Shown: positions 16,933 to 26,561, counted from the first letter of the stretch. The stretch is DNA of 64,000 bases from Bacillus sp. Y1 (GCF_003586445.1 NZ_CP030028.1:2122501-2186500), one strand, 5' to 3'. The notes: generated from the sequence alone by a model not told the origin. Numbers and translations: made by a program.

Positions 16933-18078
16933 ATGAGGTTATTTGGAGCGATTGTAGTTGTATTCGTTTTTGGATTTATTGGATTCAATGGAACCATTAT
17001 TCTAACAATTTCAAGATCTTCTGAATTTTATCCTATTTTTACACCGATTGTGGTACTTGGTTTGATTGTTATCTCGATACTCGGTATTTATGATCAATTG
17101 AAGAAAAAGGTAGTAAAACGAATCTCAATCGGATTTCTGGCTCTGGCTATATGTGCGATGAGCGGTTTTGAAGGATATCAATATTATTTAAAAAGTCTGG
17201 AAGTGGTAAGTACGCAAGATGTAGATTTATCTCAATATCGCCCGTTTGTTGAAAATTCAAAGGTTGTAACGTTAGATGAAGCTTCAACGTTTCAAATTGA
17301 AGAAAATCTTCCAACACTTGATGGGGCGACAGCTCTTTATCCGGTTTATGCGGGATTTGTTCAAGCTGTTTACCCGGAAAAAGATTATTCATTAGATGAA
17401 AGTGAAGTTGTTTCAACTCAAACTAGTTATGCGTTCGAGCGTTTAGTTAACGATAAGGTGGATATGGTTTTTATGGCTCACCCGTCTGAGGAACAAATGG
17501 AATATGCTAGACTTCAAGGAGTAGAACTAACTCTAACACCGATTGGAAGAGAAGCATTTGTGTTTTTCGTTCACAAAGACAATCCAGTGGAAGAGCTATC
17601 TGTCGAGGAGATTCAAGGAATTTATGCAGGAGAAATCACCAATTGGAAGGAAGTAGGAGGGAAAGACGAAGAAATCCGAGCCTTCCAACGGCCAGAAGGA
17701 AGTGGCAGTCAATCAGCGTTAATCAATTTTATGGGGGACACGCCCATTATGGTTCCGCCATCAAAGGATATCGTCTCAGGTATGGGAGGCATCATTCGGG
17801 AAACGAGTAATTATCAAAACCGTCCGAACGCTATCGGTTACTCTTTCAGACATTTTTCTGAGGAGATGGTGCAGAATGGGAAAATAAAGAATATTGCCGT
17901 TAATGGAGTGCTGCCAACAAAAGAAAATATTCAGAACGAAATGTATCCAATTGTCGCCAATTTCTTCGCTATTACAGGTAACAGCCAAAACCCTCATCTT
18001 GGAGACTTTATTCAATGGATACAATCATCCCAGGGACAGGAAATTGTCGAGAGATCGGGGTATGTTCCGGTAGAGTAG
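16933..18078 (+). CDS. Membrane-anchored PstS-like substrate-binding protein
   Basis: A 381-residue protein with three N-terminal transmembrane helices (about 4-26, 34-55, 63-80) and then a periplasmic-binding-type domain (about 115-381) of the PstS group (LDGATALYPVYAGF; GEITNWKEVGG; RPEGSGSQSAL). PstS proteins bind phosphate, and the GSGSQ loop fits that. A multi-helix anchor in place of a lipobox, and the absence of pstC, pstA and pstB nearby, are unusual, so it may act as a phosphate sensor or accessory protein. RBS GGAGGGAATT precedes ATG. A TATAAT (16888-16893) lies 40 bp upstream with a poor -35. Confidence 0.85.
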   Translation: MRLFGAIVVVFVFGFIGFNGTIILTISRSSEFYPIFTPIVVLGLIVISILGIYDQLKKKVVKRISIGFLALAICAMSGFEGYQYYLKSLEVVSTQDVDLSQYRPFVENSKVVTLDEASTFQIEENLPTLDGATALYPVYAGFVQAVYPEKDYSLDESEVVSTQTSYAFERLVNDKVDMVFMAHPSEEQMEYARLQGVELTLTPIGREAFVFFVHKDNPVEELSVEEIQGIYAGEITNWKEVGGKDEEIRAFQRPEGSGSQSALINFMGDTPIMVPPSKDIVSGMGGIIRETSNYQNRPNAIGYSFRHFSEEMVQNGKIKNIAVNGVLPTKENIQNEMYPIVANFFAITGNSQNPHLGDFIQWIQSSQGQEIVERSGYVPVE

Positions 18079-18131
18079 TTTTATCTGTATCATAGTTTTT
18101 ATAGCTTAATAGTTCCTAAAATTAGGGTTTA

Positions 18132-18260
18132 GGTGTCATAAAAAGTATTTTATGACACCAAATCTCACTAAACTAAAGATACAGGAGTCATAAAGAGGTG
18201 GTTATGACTCGAAGGACCATGAATTTAGGGGGAGAAGTGTTATAAGTAAATTTTTATAAC
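18132..18260. repeat. Three regularly spaced TCATAA/TTATGA hairpins (degenerate ~53-bp repeat)
   Basis: Three inverted repeats follow one another: 12 bp perfect at 18132-18159 (GGTGTCATAAAA), 9 bp at 18185-18210 (GAGTCATAA) and 7 bp at 18239-18260 (GTTATAA). Their starts are 53 and 54 bp apart. The arm sequence and spacing echo the 51-bp array at 58140. They fill the 314-bp gap 18079-18392; only a weak AT-rich promoter-like stretch remains before ynfA. Confidence 0.6.
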
Positions 18261-18392
18261 TCTATATTCAACTTAATAGGGATTAATGAACCATAAATGA
18301 CAAGTAAAAAATAGTGTTTATTAATACGTAGTTGTAATTGATGTACTATTATCAATTAAACTTGCTTTTAATTCTTAGCTTGATAACAGGAT

Positions 18393-18728
18393 GTGGTTTC
18401 AATCATCAGTGCAATCATTTTGTTTATATGTGCAGGAGTAGCTGAAATAGGCGGTGGTTATTTAATCTGGCTTTGGCTTCGAGAGGGGAAACCTGCGTAT
18501 TGGGGGATATCTGGTGGAATCGCATTAGCTCTTTATGGTGTGATTGCCGCATTTCAATCTTTCCCGTCCTTTGGAAGAGTCTACGCCGCTTATGGAGGTG
18601 TGTTTATCGTCCTTTCCGTTTTGTGGGGATGGGGAGTGGATAAAAAAACACCTGATTTATATGATTGGGTAGGGGCTGCAATCTGCTTATTAGGTGCTTC
18701 CATTATCTTATTCGCCCCTCGTCAATAA
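18393..18728 (+). CDS. ynfA: YnfA-family (UPF0060) small membrane protein
   Basis: A 111-residue protein with four transmembrane helices, a complete UPF0060 match ([53 protein letters not shown]). The family resembles small multidrug resistance transporters and has been linked to efflux, but its substrates are poorly known. The start is GTG 18393 with only a weak ribosome binding sequence (AACAGGAT), so expression may be low. It is a single gene with its own terminator. Confidence 0.88.
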   Translation: MVSIISAIILFICAGVAEIGGGYLIWLWLREGKPAYWGISGGIALALYGVIAAFQSFPSFGRVYAAYGGVFIVLSVLWGWGVDKKTPDLYDWVGAAICLLGASIILFAPRQ

Positions 18729-18729
18729 G

Positions 18730-18765
18730 AAAGCGTATTGCTTAGACCACTGCAATACGCTTTTT
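18730..18765 (+). terminator. Terminator between convergent genes
   Basis: AAAGCGTATTGC/GCAATACGCTTT stem, 10-base loop, T run. Confidence 0.88.
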
Positions 18766-18780
18766 CCTTGTTGAAAGTAA

Positions 18781-19218
18781 TTATTTCGTTAAATTTTTTA
18801 TCATTAAAACATGAGGAATGTCTGCTTCCCTAAAAACATCGGAGGCGGTGTGATAGCCCAGTTTTTTATAAAAGCCTTCCGCTTGTGTTTGTCCGTGCAA
18901 TTTTGCGTGTGTCATGCCTTTTTCAAGGGCGATCTCTTCCAGTGCTGAAATAATTATTTTTCCTAGTCCATATTTCCGGAAATCTTCTAATATACAAATT
19001 CTTTCTAATTTGCCAAAGTGATCGACAAATCTTACCCGTCCAGTACCTACGGCCTCTTCCTGATAATATACTAAAATATGTTCACAATCTGCCTCTAAAG
19101 TATCATACTGATCAAACTCTTCTTCTAGTGGCACACCTTGTTCCTCAATAAAAACCTTTTCTCTAATGGAAAAAGCTTTTTGTAAGTCTTCTTGATGGGT
19201 AATACTTTTTGAAAACAT
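18781..19218 (-). CDS. YjcF-like GNAT N-acetyltransferase
   Basis: A 145-residue GNAT acetyltransferase close to the YjcF/ElaA group (AFSIREKVFIEEQGVP; ERICILEDFRKYGLGKIII with the acetyl-CoA loop; AQTQAEGF-type end HGQTQAEGFYKKLGY). Substrate unknown. ATG 19218 is chosen because AAAAGGA lies 10 bases upstream; longer in-frame starts have no such signal. It follows the MFS gene by 45 bp on the same strand and is probably cotranscribed. Confidence 0.85.
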   Translation of the reverse strand: MFSKSITHQEDLQKAFSIREKVFIEEQGVPLEEEFDQYDTLEADCEHILVYYQEEAVGTGRVRFVDHFGKLERICILEDFRKYGLGKIIISALEEIALEKGMTHAKLHGQTQAEGFYKKLGYHTASDVFREADIPHVLMIKNLTK

Positions 19219-19263
19219 GTGCTCATTCCTTTTCATGATTGTTTGATTTAAATATAACAAATA

Positions 19264-20469
19264 TTAAGTACTTGGCGTGACCGTCACATGTGCTGATGAG
19301 GTCAATTTTAAAAAGAGGGAAAGGAAAAAACTGACCAATAAAATACAGCCTAATACACTAAAGGATAGCATGTAAACTCCAGTTCTTATTAGAGTCAATG
19401 CTAAAATAGGTCCAGTACTCGCACCAACAAATAAAATAAAGGCATTGAATGAAACGGCACTGCCTCTGGCATGGCCGGCTAGTTGGCTAACAATGGAGAT
19501 AAGTATGGGATTAGCTGTAGCAATTCCTAATACAAATATGATACTGGCAAAAATAATTAACGAGAGGGATGGACTTACTCCTATTCCAAACAATCCGGCA
19601 GCAGCAAGAGCCAATCCTATTTTCAGAGTCAAAGTTGTTCCTAGTTTTTGTGCAAGTCTTCCGGCAAATAGTGATAATAGCATTCCTATGATACCAGCGG
19701 CACGAACTAATAAGATTTCTTTTTCTGTTAGACCAAACTGATTTGACAGATAGCTTCCTAGAATCGTATACATACCAACTAATGATAACAGTAGGGAGAA
19801 TGTAATACAAAAGGCCAGTAGAAGCTGTGTTTGTTTTCCTAATAAGGTCATTTTTTTGAAAGCTTCAAGCATATGTACATGAGGTCTCGTCATCTCATCT
19901 TTTGGTAAAAAGACAATAATTAGTATCAGTGTAAGGAAATAAAGAATTCCTAGCAAGAAAAATATAGCCTGCCAGCCCCAAAATTCATTGACAAGTCCAC
20001 TATACACTTGCCCCACAACTCCAGCCATTAAAAGTCCTGAACTGACAAATCCAACAGCGGTTAACCTTTTTTCTGCTGGAAACATTTCACCTGCATACAC
20101 CAAAGAAATAGGAGCAAAGGCAGCAGAAATAAGTCCTTGTAACCCTCTCAGTATCAGTAGAATGTAAAAATTATCTACAAAACCTATAGCAAAAGTGATC
20201 ACTGTTAAAAGACTAATGCTCGTAACTAAAAATATTTTTCGCCCATAACGATCGGAAAATGGACCGTAAAGTAAACATCCAGCTGCATAACAAATGGAAT
20301 AGGAACTTGCAAGCCAAGCGACCTGAGTCATACTTTTGTGAAAAGTATCAGACAATACGGTTGCTAAAGGGATGGTCAGGTACATGCTACATAACACGAC
20401 TAACCCACACCAGAACAAGATGGTTGTCATTAGGGGATAGTTATAAGATCGTTTGTTTGGCTGTGTCAT
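19264..20469 (-). CDS. MFS transporter (drug/metabolite efflux type)
   Basis: A 401-residue major facilitator with 12 predicted helices. It has the loop 2-3 motif GPFSDRYGRK and a weaker copy in the second half (AGRLAQKLGT). The closest recognisable group is the NepI/YtbD-type exporters. Substrate unknown. RBS GGGGG precedes ATG. It reads divergently from the chemoreceptor gene at 20580 and ahead of the GNAT gene. Confidence 0.85.
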   Translation of the reverse strand: MTQPNKRSYNYPLMTTILFWCGLVVLCSMYLTIPLATVLSDTFHKSMTQVAWLASSYSICYAAGCLLYGPFSDRYGRKIFLVTSISLLTVITFAIGFVDNFYILLILRGLQGLISAAFAPISLVYAGEMFPAEKRLTAVGFVSSGLLMAGVVGQVYSGLVNEFWGWQAIFFLLGILYFLTLILIIVFLPKDEMTRPHVHMLEAFKKMTLLGKQTQLLLAFCITFSLLLSLVGMYTILGSYLSNQFGLTEKEILLVRAAGIIGMLLSLFAGRLAQKLGTTLTLKIGLALAAAGLFGIGVSPSLSLIIFASIIFVLGIATANPILISIVSQLAGHARGSAVSFNAFILFVGASTGPILALTLIRTGVYMLSFSVLGCILLVSFFLSLFLKLTSSAHVTVTPST

Positions 20470-20509
20470 TTCATGAACCCCCTGTTCACAATTTGGATAA
20501 AAATTAAAC

Positions 20510-20536
20510 TAATAATTGTAGTAGTTAAACCGATAT
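20510..20536 (+). promoter_or_regulatory. Candidate sigma-D promoter
   Basis: TAAT, 15 bases, ACCGATAT, against the Bacillus sigma-D pattern TAAA-N15-GCCGATAT. It lies 44 bp before the chemoreceptor start. Confidence 0.6.
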
Positions 20537-20579
20537 ACATAGTGACATTATTAAAATAAATCATCTTGGAGGGTTCAAC

Positions 20580-22550
20580 TTGCTGAAAAAATTTGTATCA
20601 CTAAAAATAAGAACGAAACTTATATTGTTTTCGTTAGGTATTCTTTTATTACCATCAACCATTATCGGTACGCTTGCGTATTCAAGTGCAAAGCAGGAAA
20701 TCGAAAAACAAATGATGTCTACTTCCATAGAAAGTATTATGTTACTAGACTCATTTATTACAAGTTCCATTAGTTTAAAAGTACATGATGCGGAGTTTTT
20801 TGCCAAAACGGTCACATCTGCGTTAGTTAACGGCGAAGATAGCCCCGAATTACGAAAGAAATTAGAACAATATTCAAATCTACATCCTGAAACAGTAAGT
20901 ATTTATTTAGGGACAACTGATGGTTTGATGATTCAAAATCCGAAAAAAGAATTAGCTGCAGATTATGACCCTCGACAACGTCCGTGGTACCAAGAAGCTA
21001 TGGCAAATAAAGGACAGGTAATTATTACGGATCCGTATGAAGCATCTTCAGGTGGAATGGTCATTACTATAGCAAGAACAACAGATGACGGCAGTGGTGT
21101 TATCGGAATTAACTTAATGATAGGGAATATTACACAGTCAGCAAGTAAAATTAAAATTGGAAATGAAGGCTATGTGATTCTTCTAGGTAGAGAACAAAAT
21201 ATGATCTATCACCCTACGGTGGAAGCAGGAACCTTAGCTGAAGAAGATCATTATCAGCTTATGTACAAGGACAACAAGGGAGAATTTGATTATCAATTAG
21301 ACTCCCAAGATAAAAAGATGAGCTTTACAACAAATGAGCTTACAGGCTGGAAAATCGGTGGCACGATGTATACTAGTGAAATAAAAGATAGTGCCTCACC
21401 AATTTTTAACAAAACATTAATCACCGTGGTGATTGCTCTAATAGTCGGTACTGTCGTAACGTTCTTCATCATCCGTTCCATTGTAGAACCAATTCGTCGT
21501 TTAGTTGGCAGCACATTGGCGATAAGCGAAGGGGACCTAACACACGAGATTGAAGTTAAAGGCAAAGATGAGATTGCAGAGTTGGCTGATTCATTCAAAA
21601 ATATGACTGACAATCTAAAAGAAATCATTACCCAAGTGGATATGAACACAGAGCAAGTAGCGGCTGCAGCAGAAGAATTAACGGCATCATCTGATGAAAC
21701 AACGATCGCTACCAAACAGGTTGCATACTCTATCCAACAAGTGGCAAGTGGTGCGGAAAGTCAAACAATCGGAATCGATAAAACGGTAAGTACGATGAAT
21801 GAAATTAGTCAAGGGATGGAAACCATGACAACCAACTTTATTCAAGTAAATGCACTCACACAACAAGCGGTGAAACATGCTGAAGAAGGCGGAGAGTCGG
21901 TTCAACATACGGTAGCCCAAATGAACGAGATTCATAGGCAAGTAGAAAGTTCAGATGTGATTATTAAATCACTTTACGACCGTTCGAAGCAAGTAAATGA
22001 CATTATTGGTGTGATTAGTGATATTTCTAATCAAACGAACTTGTTAGCGTTAAATGCTGCAATCGAAGCAGCAAGAGCAGGTGAGCAAGGGAAAGGCTTT
22101 GCCGTAGTGGCTGATGAAGTCCGTAAACTCGCTGACCAATCTCAAAGCTCAGCAAGCAAAATAGCCGAACTAATTCAAGCAATTCAAGAAGATACCGAGA
22201 AATCGGTAGAAACGATGCAGCTCGCAACAAAGAGTGTGCAAGACGGAATACTCGTATCCAATAAAACGATTGAGAAGTTTGACGAGATTCTAAATGGGGT
22301 AAGAGTCATGGCACCTCAAATTGAAGAAGTATCACAAATAGCGGAACAAATTACAGCAGAAATCAAAAATGTAACAGACACATCTTATGAATTATCTGAA
22401 ATCGCAAAGGAAAACGCGTCCTCTTCAGAAAATGTGGCCGCGTCCACTGAGGAACAACTCGCGTCTCTTGAAGAAGTAAGCTTATCAGCCAAATCACTAT
22501 CAGAAATGGCCGAAAACCTTCAGGAACTCGTTAGAAAGTTTAAGATATAA
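20580..22550 (+). CDS. Methyl-accepting chemotaxis protein (dCache)
   Basis: A 656-residue transmembrane chemoreceptor. Helix 1 (about 13-33), extracellular double Cache domain (about 35-275, with [11 protein letters not shown]), helix 2 (about 281-302), HAMP (303-356) and a long signalling coiled coil (375-656). The hairpin tip has the CheA/CheW contact sequence ([20 protein letters not shown]). The RPWY-type Cache suggests small-molecule ligands such as amino acids. TTG 20580 follows GGAGGG. A sigma-D-type promoter lies upstream and a terminator follows. Confidence 0.94.
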   Translation: MLKKFVSLKIRTKLILFSLGILLLPSTIIGTLAYSSAKQEIEKQMMSTSIESIMLLDSFITSSISLKVHDAEFFAKTVTSALVNGEDSPELRKKLEQYSNLHPETVSIYLGTTDGLMIQNPKKELAADYDPRQRPWYQEAMANKGQVIITDPYEASSGGMVITIARTTDDGSGVIGINLMIGNITQSASKIKIGNEGYVILLGREQNMIYHPTVEAGTLAEEDHYQLMYKDNKGEFDYQLDSQDKKMSFTTNELTGWKIGGTMYTSEIKDSASPIFNKTLITVVIALIVGTVVTFFIIRSIVEPIRRLVGSTLAISEGDLTHEIEVKGKDEIAELADSFKNMTDNLKEIITQVDMNTEQVAAAAEELTASSDETTIATKQVAYSIQQVASGAESQTIGIDKTVSTMNEISQGMETMTTNFIQVNALTQQAVKHAEEGGESVQHTVAQMNEIHRQVESSDVIIKSLYDRSKQVNDIIGVISDISNQTNLLALNAAIEAARAGEQGKGFAVVADEVRKLADQSQSSASKIAELIQAIQEDTEKSVETMQLATKSVQDGILVSNKTIEKFDEILNGVRVMAPQIEEVSQIAEQITAEIKNVTDTSYELSEIAKENASSSENVAASTEEQLASLEEVSLSAKSLSEMAENLQELVRKFKI

Positions 22551-22557
22551 TATTGGA

Positions 22558-22590
22558 AGGAGTCCTAAAAATATTTTAGGGCTCCTATTT
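22558..22590 (+). terminator. Rho-independent terminator
   Basis: AGGAGTCCTAAAA/TTTTAGGGCTCCT (one mismatch), then an AT-rich tail. Confidence 0.8.
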
Positions 22591-22668
22591 TATGTTGGAC
22601 ATCCCTCTATACAAAAGAACGGGGAGATACATAAACTGTGAGTAACATGAAAATAAGGAGGGGATTAT

Positions 22669-22914
22669 GTGCCTTGTTACCCAGGTTATCGTTATTGTGG
22701 TCCTGGCTGTAGTGGACCAGGCCGTCCCGTCAATCAACTAGACGCACTCTGTATGAAGCATGACGCCTGTCTTCGTCGCTATGGATCGCATCGAGTGTGT
22801 GACGAAATATTTATGCAGCGAATGAGACCTATTAGGAATCAACGGAACAGAATGGGAAGAGATGCCGGTATAATGAATGGTTTTATGAACCTAAAACGAA
22901 TGTTTTTAAGCTAA
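22669..22914 (+). CDS. Phospholipase A2-like small protein
   Basis: An 81-residue protein with a PLA2-like core. The calcium-loop type sequence YCGPGCSGPG (residues 9-18) is followed by LDALCMKHDACLRRYG, which carries the His-Asp pair of the PLA2 active site. The family's usual CC before that pair is LC here. It has no signal peptide. Related short Bacillus proteins are sometimes annotated after the parvovirus VP1 PLA2 domain. Activity is unproven. GTG 22669 is the start: AAGGAGGGGA lies 5 bases upstream, and the overlapping ATG at 22667 is out of frame. Confidence 0.75.
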   Translation: MPCYPGYRYCGPGCSGPGRPVNQLDALCMKHDACLRRYGSHRVCDEIFMQRMRPIRNQRNRMGRDAGIMNGFMNLKRMFLS

Positions 22915-22927
22915 CTGAGGAAATAAG

Positions 22928-22957
22928 AAAATCCCTTACGAATGAGTAAGGGATTTT
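22928..22957. terminator. Bidirectional terminator
   Basis: Perfect 12-bp stem AAAATCCCTTAC/GTAAGGGATTTT with a 6-base loop between convergent genes. Confidence 0.9.
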
Positions 22958-22961
22958 CAGA

Positions 22962-23471
22962 TTATGCTTCTTGATGAAGTGGATCTGCTTTTTTGTTAAA
23001 TGCTTTGCGGATGATAGGCAGTACATAATAATCTAAACCAAATCTTCCTGCGTTGTAACCGGCTACGATAAGAACGAAGCCCATTAGAATATCAGTTGGG
23101 TTATGAGAAACAGTTCCAGCAAGGACGAAAGCAAAGTTCATTAGTACTCCGAAAAAGGCAGCTGCGGTAGTGAAGCATCCAAGGATTAAACCTAAACCAA
23201 CTAAGAATTCTCCCCAAGGTACTAAGAAGTTGAATAAATCAATATTTGGTAATGCGACGCCTTCTAGGAAAGATACATACCAACCATACACAACACCATC
23301 TGGACCAGCTACCGGATTAGCGATTGCTCCTTTTAAAAATCCTGCAGCATCAAAGCCACCACTAGTTAATTTTCCCCAGCCAGCGGTCATCCAAGCAAAC
23401 CCTAGGTATACACGTAAAACTGTTAATAGACCAGCAACAATTTTGTTTTCTCTTAATAATTGATTAAACAT
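22962..23471 (-). CDS. DoxX-family membrane protein
   Basis: A 169-residue protein with four transmembrane helices of the DoxX/DoxD superfamily (LRVYLGFAWMTAGWGKL; PWGEFLVGLGLILG; FGLDYYVLP). DoxX proteins are linked to thiosulfate:quinone reductase or thiol-stress complexes, but most Bacillus members are uncharacterised. RBS GAAGGAA precedes ATG. A TTGTGA-N6-TCACAA palindrome about 80 bp upstream suggests control by Rex or Fnr, which fits a respiratory or redox role. Confidence 0.85.
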   Translation of the reverse strand: MFNQLLRENKIVAGLLTVLRVYLGFAWMTAGWGKLTSGGFDAAGFLKGAIANPVAGPDGVVYGWYVSFLEGVALPNIDLFNFLVPWGEFLVGLGLILGCFTTAAAFFGVLMNFAFVLAGTVSHNPTDILMGFVLIVAGYNAGRFGLDYYVLPIIRKAFNKKADPLHQEA

Positions 23472-23552
23472 AAATGATTCCTTCTTTCGAATAAATGTTT
23501 TTGTGTTTCTATATTCATAATATACACCGTGGCTATATAGAAAAACATAGGT

Positions 23553-23570
23553 TTGTGATGTTGTTCACAA
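23553..23570. promoter_or_regulatory. Rex/Fnr-type palindrome upstream of doxX
   Basis: TTGTGA-TGTTGT-TCACAA, a perfect inverted repeat (7 bp with the flanking T/A). It matches the outer bases of the Rex operator (TTGTGAANNNNTTCACAA) and the Fnr/Crp pattern TGTGA-N6-TCACA. Confidence 0.55.
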
Positions 23571-23747
23571 AGTGTTAAAAGCTTATTGAATAAAATGTGA
23601 ACACAAGGAAAACAGCCGGTACAGTGATGTTATTCCAATAATTTTTATAAAATAGTAGATTTATTTTTTTTATATAAATGTTTAACAAATAGTATTAAGG
23701 GTATATATCTATGAAATCTCATTTTATCAACTAGGAGGGGATGTTCT

Positions 23748-23921
23748 TTGGAAGGAACAAAGGTCGTACATAGAAATCAAGATTACATAATTATGCACGA
23801 TTACAAGAACGGAATGGTAGAAATACGCAATAGAAATTATAAGTTTGATATCCGATTGGTTTCTATTCATGAGCTACTTTTTTCTAGTGGACAACAAGAA
23901 GGGTACGGCCAAACGGGTTGA
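23748..23921 (+). CDS. Small protein of unknown function (57 aa)
   Basis: TTG 23748 is preceded by AGGAGGGGA at good spacing, and the TGA at 23919-23921 is followed by a strong terminator. The product (begins MEGTKVVHRNQDYIIMHDYK; contains YKFDIRLVSIHELLFS) looks like a small folded beta-rich cytosolic protein without a membrane segment. Family not recognised. Confidence 0.65.
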   Translation: MEGTKVVHRNQDYIIMHDYKNGMVEIRNRNYKFDIRLVSIHELLFSSGQQEGYGQTG

Positions 23922-23936
23922 TAATGCGATTTTGGG

Positions 23937-23971
23937 AAGCCTTTACGCACAAAAAGCGTAAAGGCTTTTTT
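23937..23971 (+). terminator. Terminator between convergent genes
   Basis: AAGCCTTTACGC/GCGTAAAGGCTT, 7-base loop, T run on the plus strand. It overlaps the downstream side of the aldehyde dehydrogenase gene. Confidence 0.9.
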
Positions 23972-23975
23972 CCTT

Positions 23976-25346
23976 TTATTTCAGAAACCACTTTAATTTT
24001 TTCAAACCATCTTTCACATTCGGATAGCGGAAGGGTAGATCAAATTTCGTTGTTTGCTTTAGAACACTTTTACGATGAGAAAACGTATCAAAGCTTCCTT
24101 TTCCATGGTAAGCACCTATTCCGCTTGACCCCACTCCACCAAAAGGCAGATAAGGAGAGGCGAGATGATAGACGGTATCATTGATACAGCCACCTCCGAA
24201 GGAAATATGATGTAATACCTCTTGTTGTACGCTCTCATTCTCAGAGAAAAGATAAAGTGCTAAAGGATTAGGGTGTTTATGTATACCATCAATAACCTCT
24301 GAAATCTCACGATACGGAAGGACAGGGAGGATCGGACCAAATATTTCATCCTGCATAATGGAATCATCCCATGTGATTCCTGTCAAAACAGTCGGTTCAA
24401 TCGTTAGTGTTTCCTCATTTGAAGCACCACCCATGAACGTATCTCCATTATTCAAAAAGGGGAGCAATCGATCAAAATGTCGTTTGCTCACGATACGCGT
24501 GTAATCAGGATTTTCAAGTGCTTTTTCCCCATACAGCTCATGAGTTGCCAACTGAAATTCCTGTAAAAACTCATCTCTTATGCTCTCATGAACATACAAG
24601 TAATCAGGTGCTACACAGGTTTGACCAGCATTAATAAATTTCCCCCACGCAATTCGTTTGGCAGCGAGCTTTAAATTCGCATCGTGATGGACGATACAAG
24701 GGCTTTTTCCTCCTAACTCGAGTGTAACTGGTGTCAGATTTTTGGCTGCCGCCTCCATAATGACTTTCCCAACAGGAACGCTTCCGGTAAAGAAAATGTA
24801 GTCAACATCTTCTGCAAGAAGTGCTTGACTTACTTCGACTCCGCCTTCCACTACGGAAATAAATTCTTCTGGAAAAAGTTCAGTAATAATCTTTTTTAAC
24901 AATGCAGAGGTTTTGGGTGTTAACTCCGAAGGTTTTAAAATCGCACAGTTTCCCGCAGCGATGGCTCCCATTAGTGGAGCAATCGCCAGCTGAAATGGAT
25001 AATTCCATGGCGCAATAATGAGAGCGACACCGTAAGGCTCCGAGTAAATATAGCTGGTCGAACCAATATGGCTAACAGGTGTTTTTACTTTTTCTGGCTT
25101 GACCCAGTCGCTTATATTCTTAAGAGTAAAACGAAATTCCTCAAGTACGACCCCAATTTCGGTTGCGTACGCTTCAAATTCGGATTTATTTAAATCCTCT
25201 TTTAAGGTGTGAAAAAGGGACTGTTCATTTTTACGAATGGCCTCCCGAAGTGCTTCTAATGCCTGAATTCGATAAGGAAATTCTCTTGTTTTTCCAGAAC
25301 GAAAAAACGCTTTTTGTTTTAATATGAGTGAGTGGTAGTTCTCCAT
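23976..25346 (-). CDS. Class 3-type aldehyde dehydrogenase (YwdH-like)
   Basis: A 456-residue NAD(P)-dependent aldehyde dehydrogenase that oxidises aldehydes to acids. It has the Rossmann segment IIAPWNYPFQLAIAPL, the FTGSVPVGK loop, the general base Glu in LELGGKSP (about 209) and the catalytic Cys in NAGQTC (about 243). Length and the C-terminal FPYRYP-like end fit the class 3 (membrane-associated fatty aldehyde) group. It starts 15 bp after the iron alcohol dehydrogenase stop, so the two could form an alcohol-to-aldehyde-to-acid pathway. Confidence 0.92.
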   Translation of the reverse strand: MENYHSLILKQKAFFRSGKTREFPYRIQALEALREAIRKNEQSLFHTLKEDLNKSEFEAYATEIGVVLEEFRFTLKNISDWVKPEKVKTPVSHIGSTSYIYSEPYGVALIIAPWNYPFQLAIAPLMGAIAAGNCAILKPSELTPKTSALLKKIITELFPEEFISVVEGGVEVSQALLAEDVDYIFFTGSVPVGKVIMEAAAKNLTPVTLELGGKSPCIVHHDANLKLAAKRIAWGKFINAGQTCVAPDYLYVHESIRDEFLQEFQLATHELYGEKALENPDYTRIVSKRHFDRLLPFLNNGDTFMGGASNEETLTIEPTVLTGITWDDSIMQDEIFGPILPVLPYREISEVIDGIHKHPNPLALYLFSENESVQQEVLHHISFGGGCINDTVYHLASPYLPFGGVGSSGIGAYHGKGSFDTFSHRKSVLKQTTKFDLPFRYPNVKDGLKKLKWFLK

Positions 25347-25361
25347 ATGTGCAACTCCTAA

Positions 25362-26561
25362 TTATTCCTTAATCATTTCGTATAATCTAAACAAATCGTG
25401 TTTGTCTAATATTTTTGGAACTGGATATAGCGGATTTGCTTCACGAAACGCACGATCCACCATGATCGGAAGGTCCTGATTTAGTAGACAATCGAATGTA
25501 TTTGGGATATTCATGTCCCGGTTTAGTTTTTTAATCGCTTCAATAAATTTTTGGGCTTTAAGAGAGTCCGTTTCGTTTTCTGTGGTAATGCCGATCAAAT
25601 CAGCTAATTCTGCTAACGGTTGATGCACACTCTCTCCATAATACTCTAGCACATAAGGGAGGATTATGGCATTCGCTAGGCCATGGGGTACTGAGTAGAA
25701 TCCGCCTAATGTATGTGCGATGGCGTGAACATAGCCAACATACGCACGTGTGAACGCAATCCCAGCCAAATACGAAGCCTTTTGCATGTTTTTACGAGCC
25801 ACAATATTCGATCCATTCGAATACGCCTCATATAGATTTTCAAAAATTAATTGAACTGCCTCTCTGCTGCATTGAATGGTTTCCTCTGTATTGCTTCTGC
25901 CAATGTAAGCTTCGACAGCATGAGTGAGTGCATCCATTCCTGTTGTCGAGGTTATATGAGGGGGAAGCTTGATGGTAAGCATCGGATCTAGAATCGCCAG
26001 ATCCGGAATCAACACATGGTCATTAATGGCATATTTTTCGTGTGTTTGACTGTTTGAAATGACCGCAGCTACCGTTGCTTCGCTCCCAGTTCCGGAAGTC
26101 GTTGGTACCGCAATGAGTGGAGGAGTCGGCTTTCTTACTTTCAGCTGTCCCTTCATTTCAGGTATCGTTTTACCTGGTCGTGCGACCCTGGCAGCCACTC
26201 CTTTTGCACAGTCAATCGGAGAGCCACCCCCAAAGCCGATAATCCCATGACATTGATGGTCTTTATATAATTGTAAAGCTTCTTCAATATTATTTATCGT
26301 AGGATTAGGTACGGTTTCGTCATAAATAACATAGTCAATTTCTTTTCCTTCTAACCCAGCAAGTAAACGATCAAGCAAACCAATGGATGTAATCCCTTTA
26401 TCTGTCACAATTAAAACGCTCCCAATTCCTTTCAGTTTCAGGAGTGCGGGAAGCTTGATCAGACTGTTTTCTCCTTCTAAAAGCTCAGGCTGTCTCCAAT
26501 CAAAAAAGGGAGCAGCTGTTTTATAGGCGAACTGGTACATTCGACAATAGAGGTTGTACAT
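25362..26561 (-). CDS. Iron-containing alcohol dehydrogenase
   Basis: A 399-residue group III metal-dependent alcohol dehydrogenase. Nucleotide-binding GFGGGSPIDCAKG is followed by the family signature (TTSGTGSEAT) and metal-ligand segments (AILDP; DALTHAVEAYIG; AHTLGGFYSVPHG). It interconverts alcohols and aldehydes with NAD(P)H. ATG 26561 has a GAGG Shine-Dalgarno that sits inside one arm of a perfect inverted repeat (26566-26611), hinting at translational control. The aldehyde dehydrogenase follows immediately, and a MocR regulator gene precedes it on the same strand. Confidence 0.92.
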   Translation of the reverse strand: MYNLYCRMYQFAYKTAAPFFDWRQPELLEGENSLIKLPALLKLKGIGSVLIVTDKGITSIGLLDRLLAGLEGKEIDYVIYDETVPNPTINNIEEALQLYKDHQCHGIIGFGGGSPIDCAKGVAARVARPGKTIPEMKGQLKVRKPTPPLIAVPTTSGTGSEATVAAVISNSQTHEKYAINDHVLIPDLAILDPMLTIKLPPHITSTTGMDALTHAVEAYIGRSNTEETIQCSREAVQLIFENLYEAYSNGSNIVARKNMQKASYLAGIAFTRAYVGYVHAIAHTLGGFYSVPHGLANAIILPYVLEYYGESVHQPLAELADLIGITTENETDSLKAQKFIEAIKKLNRDMNIPNTFDCLLNQDLPIMVDRAFREANPLYPVPKILDKHDLFRLYEMIKE

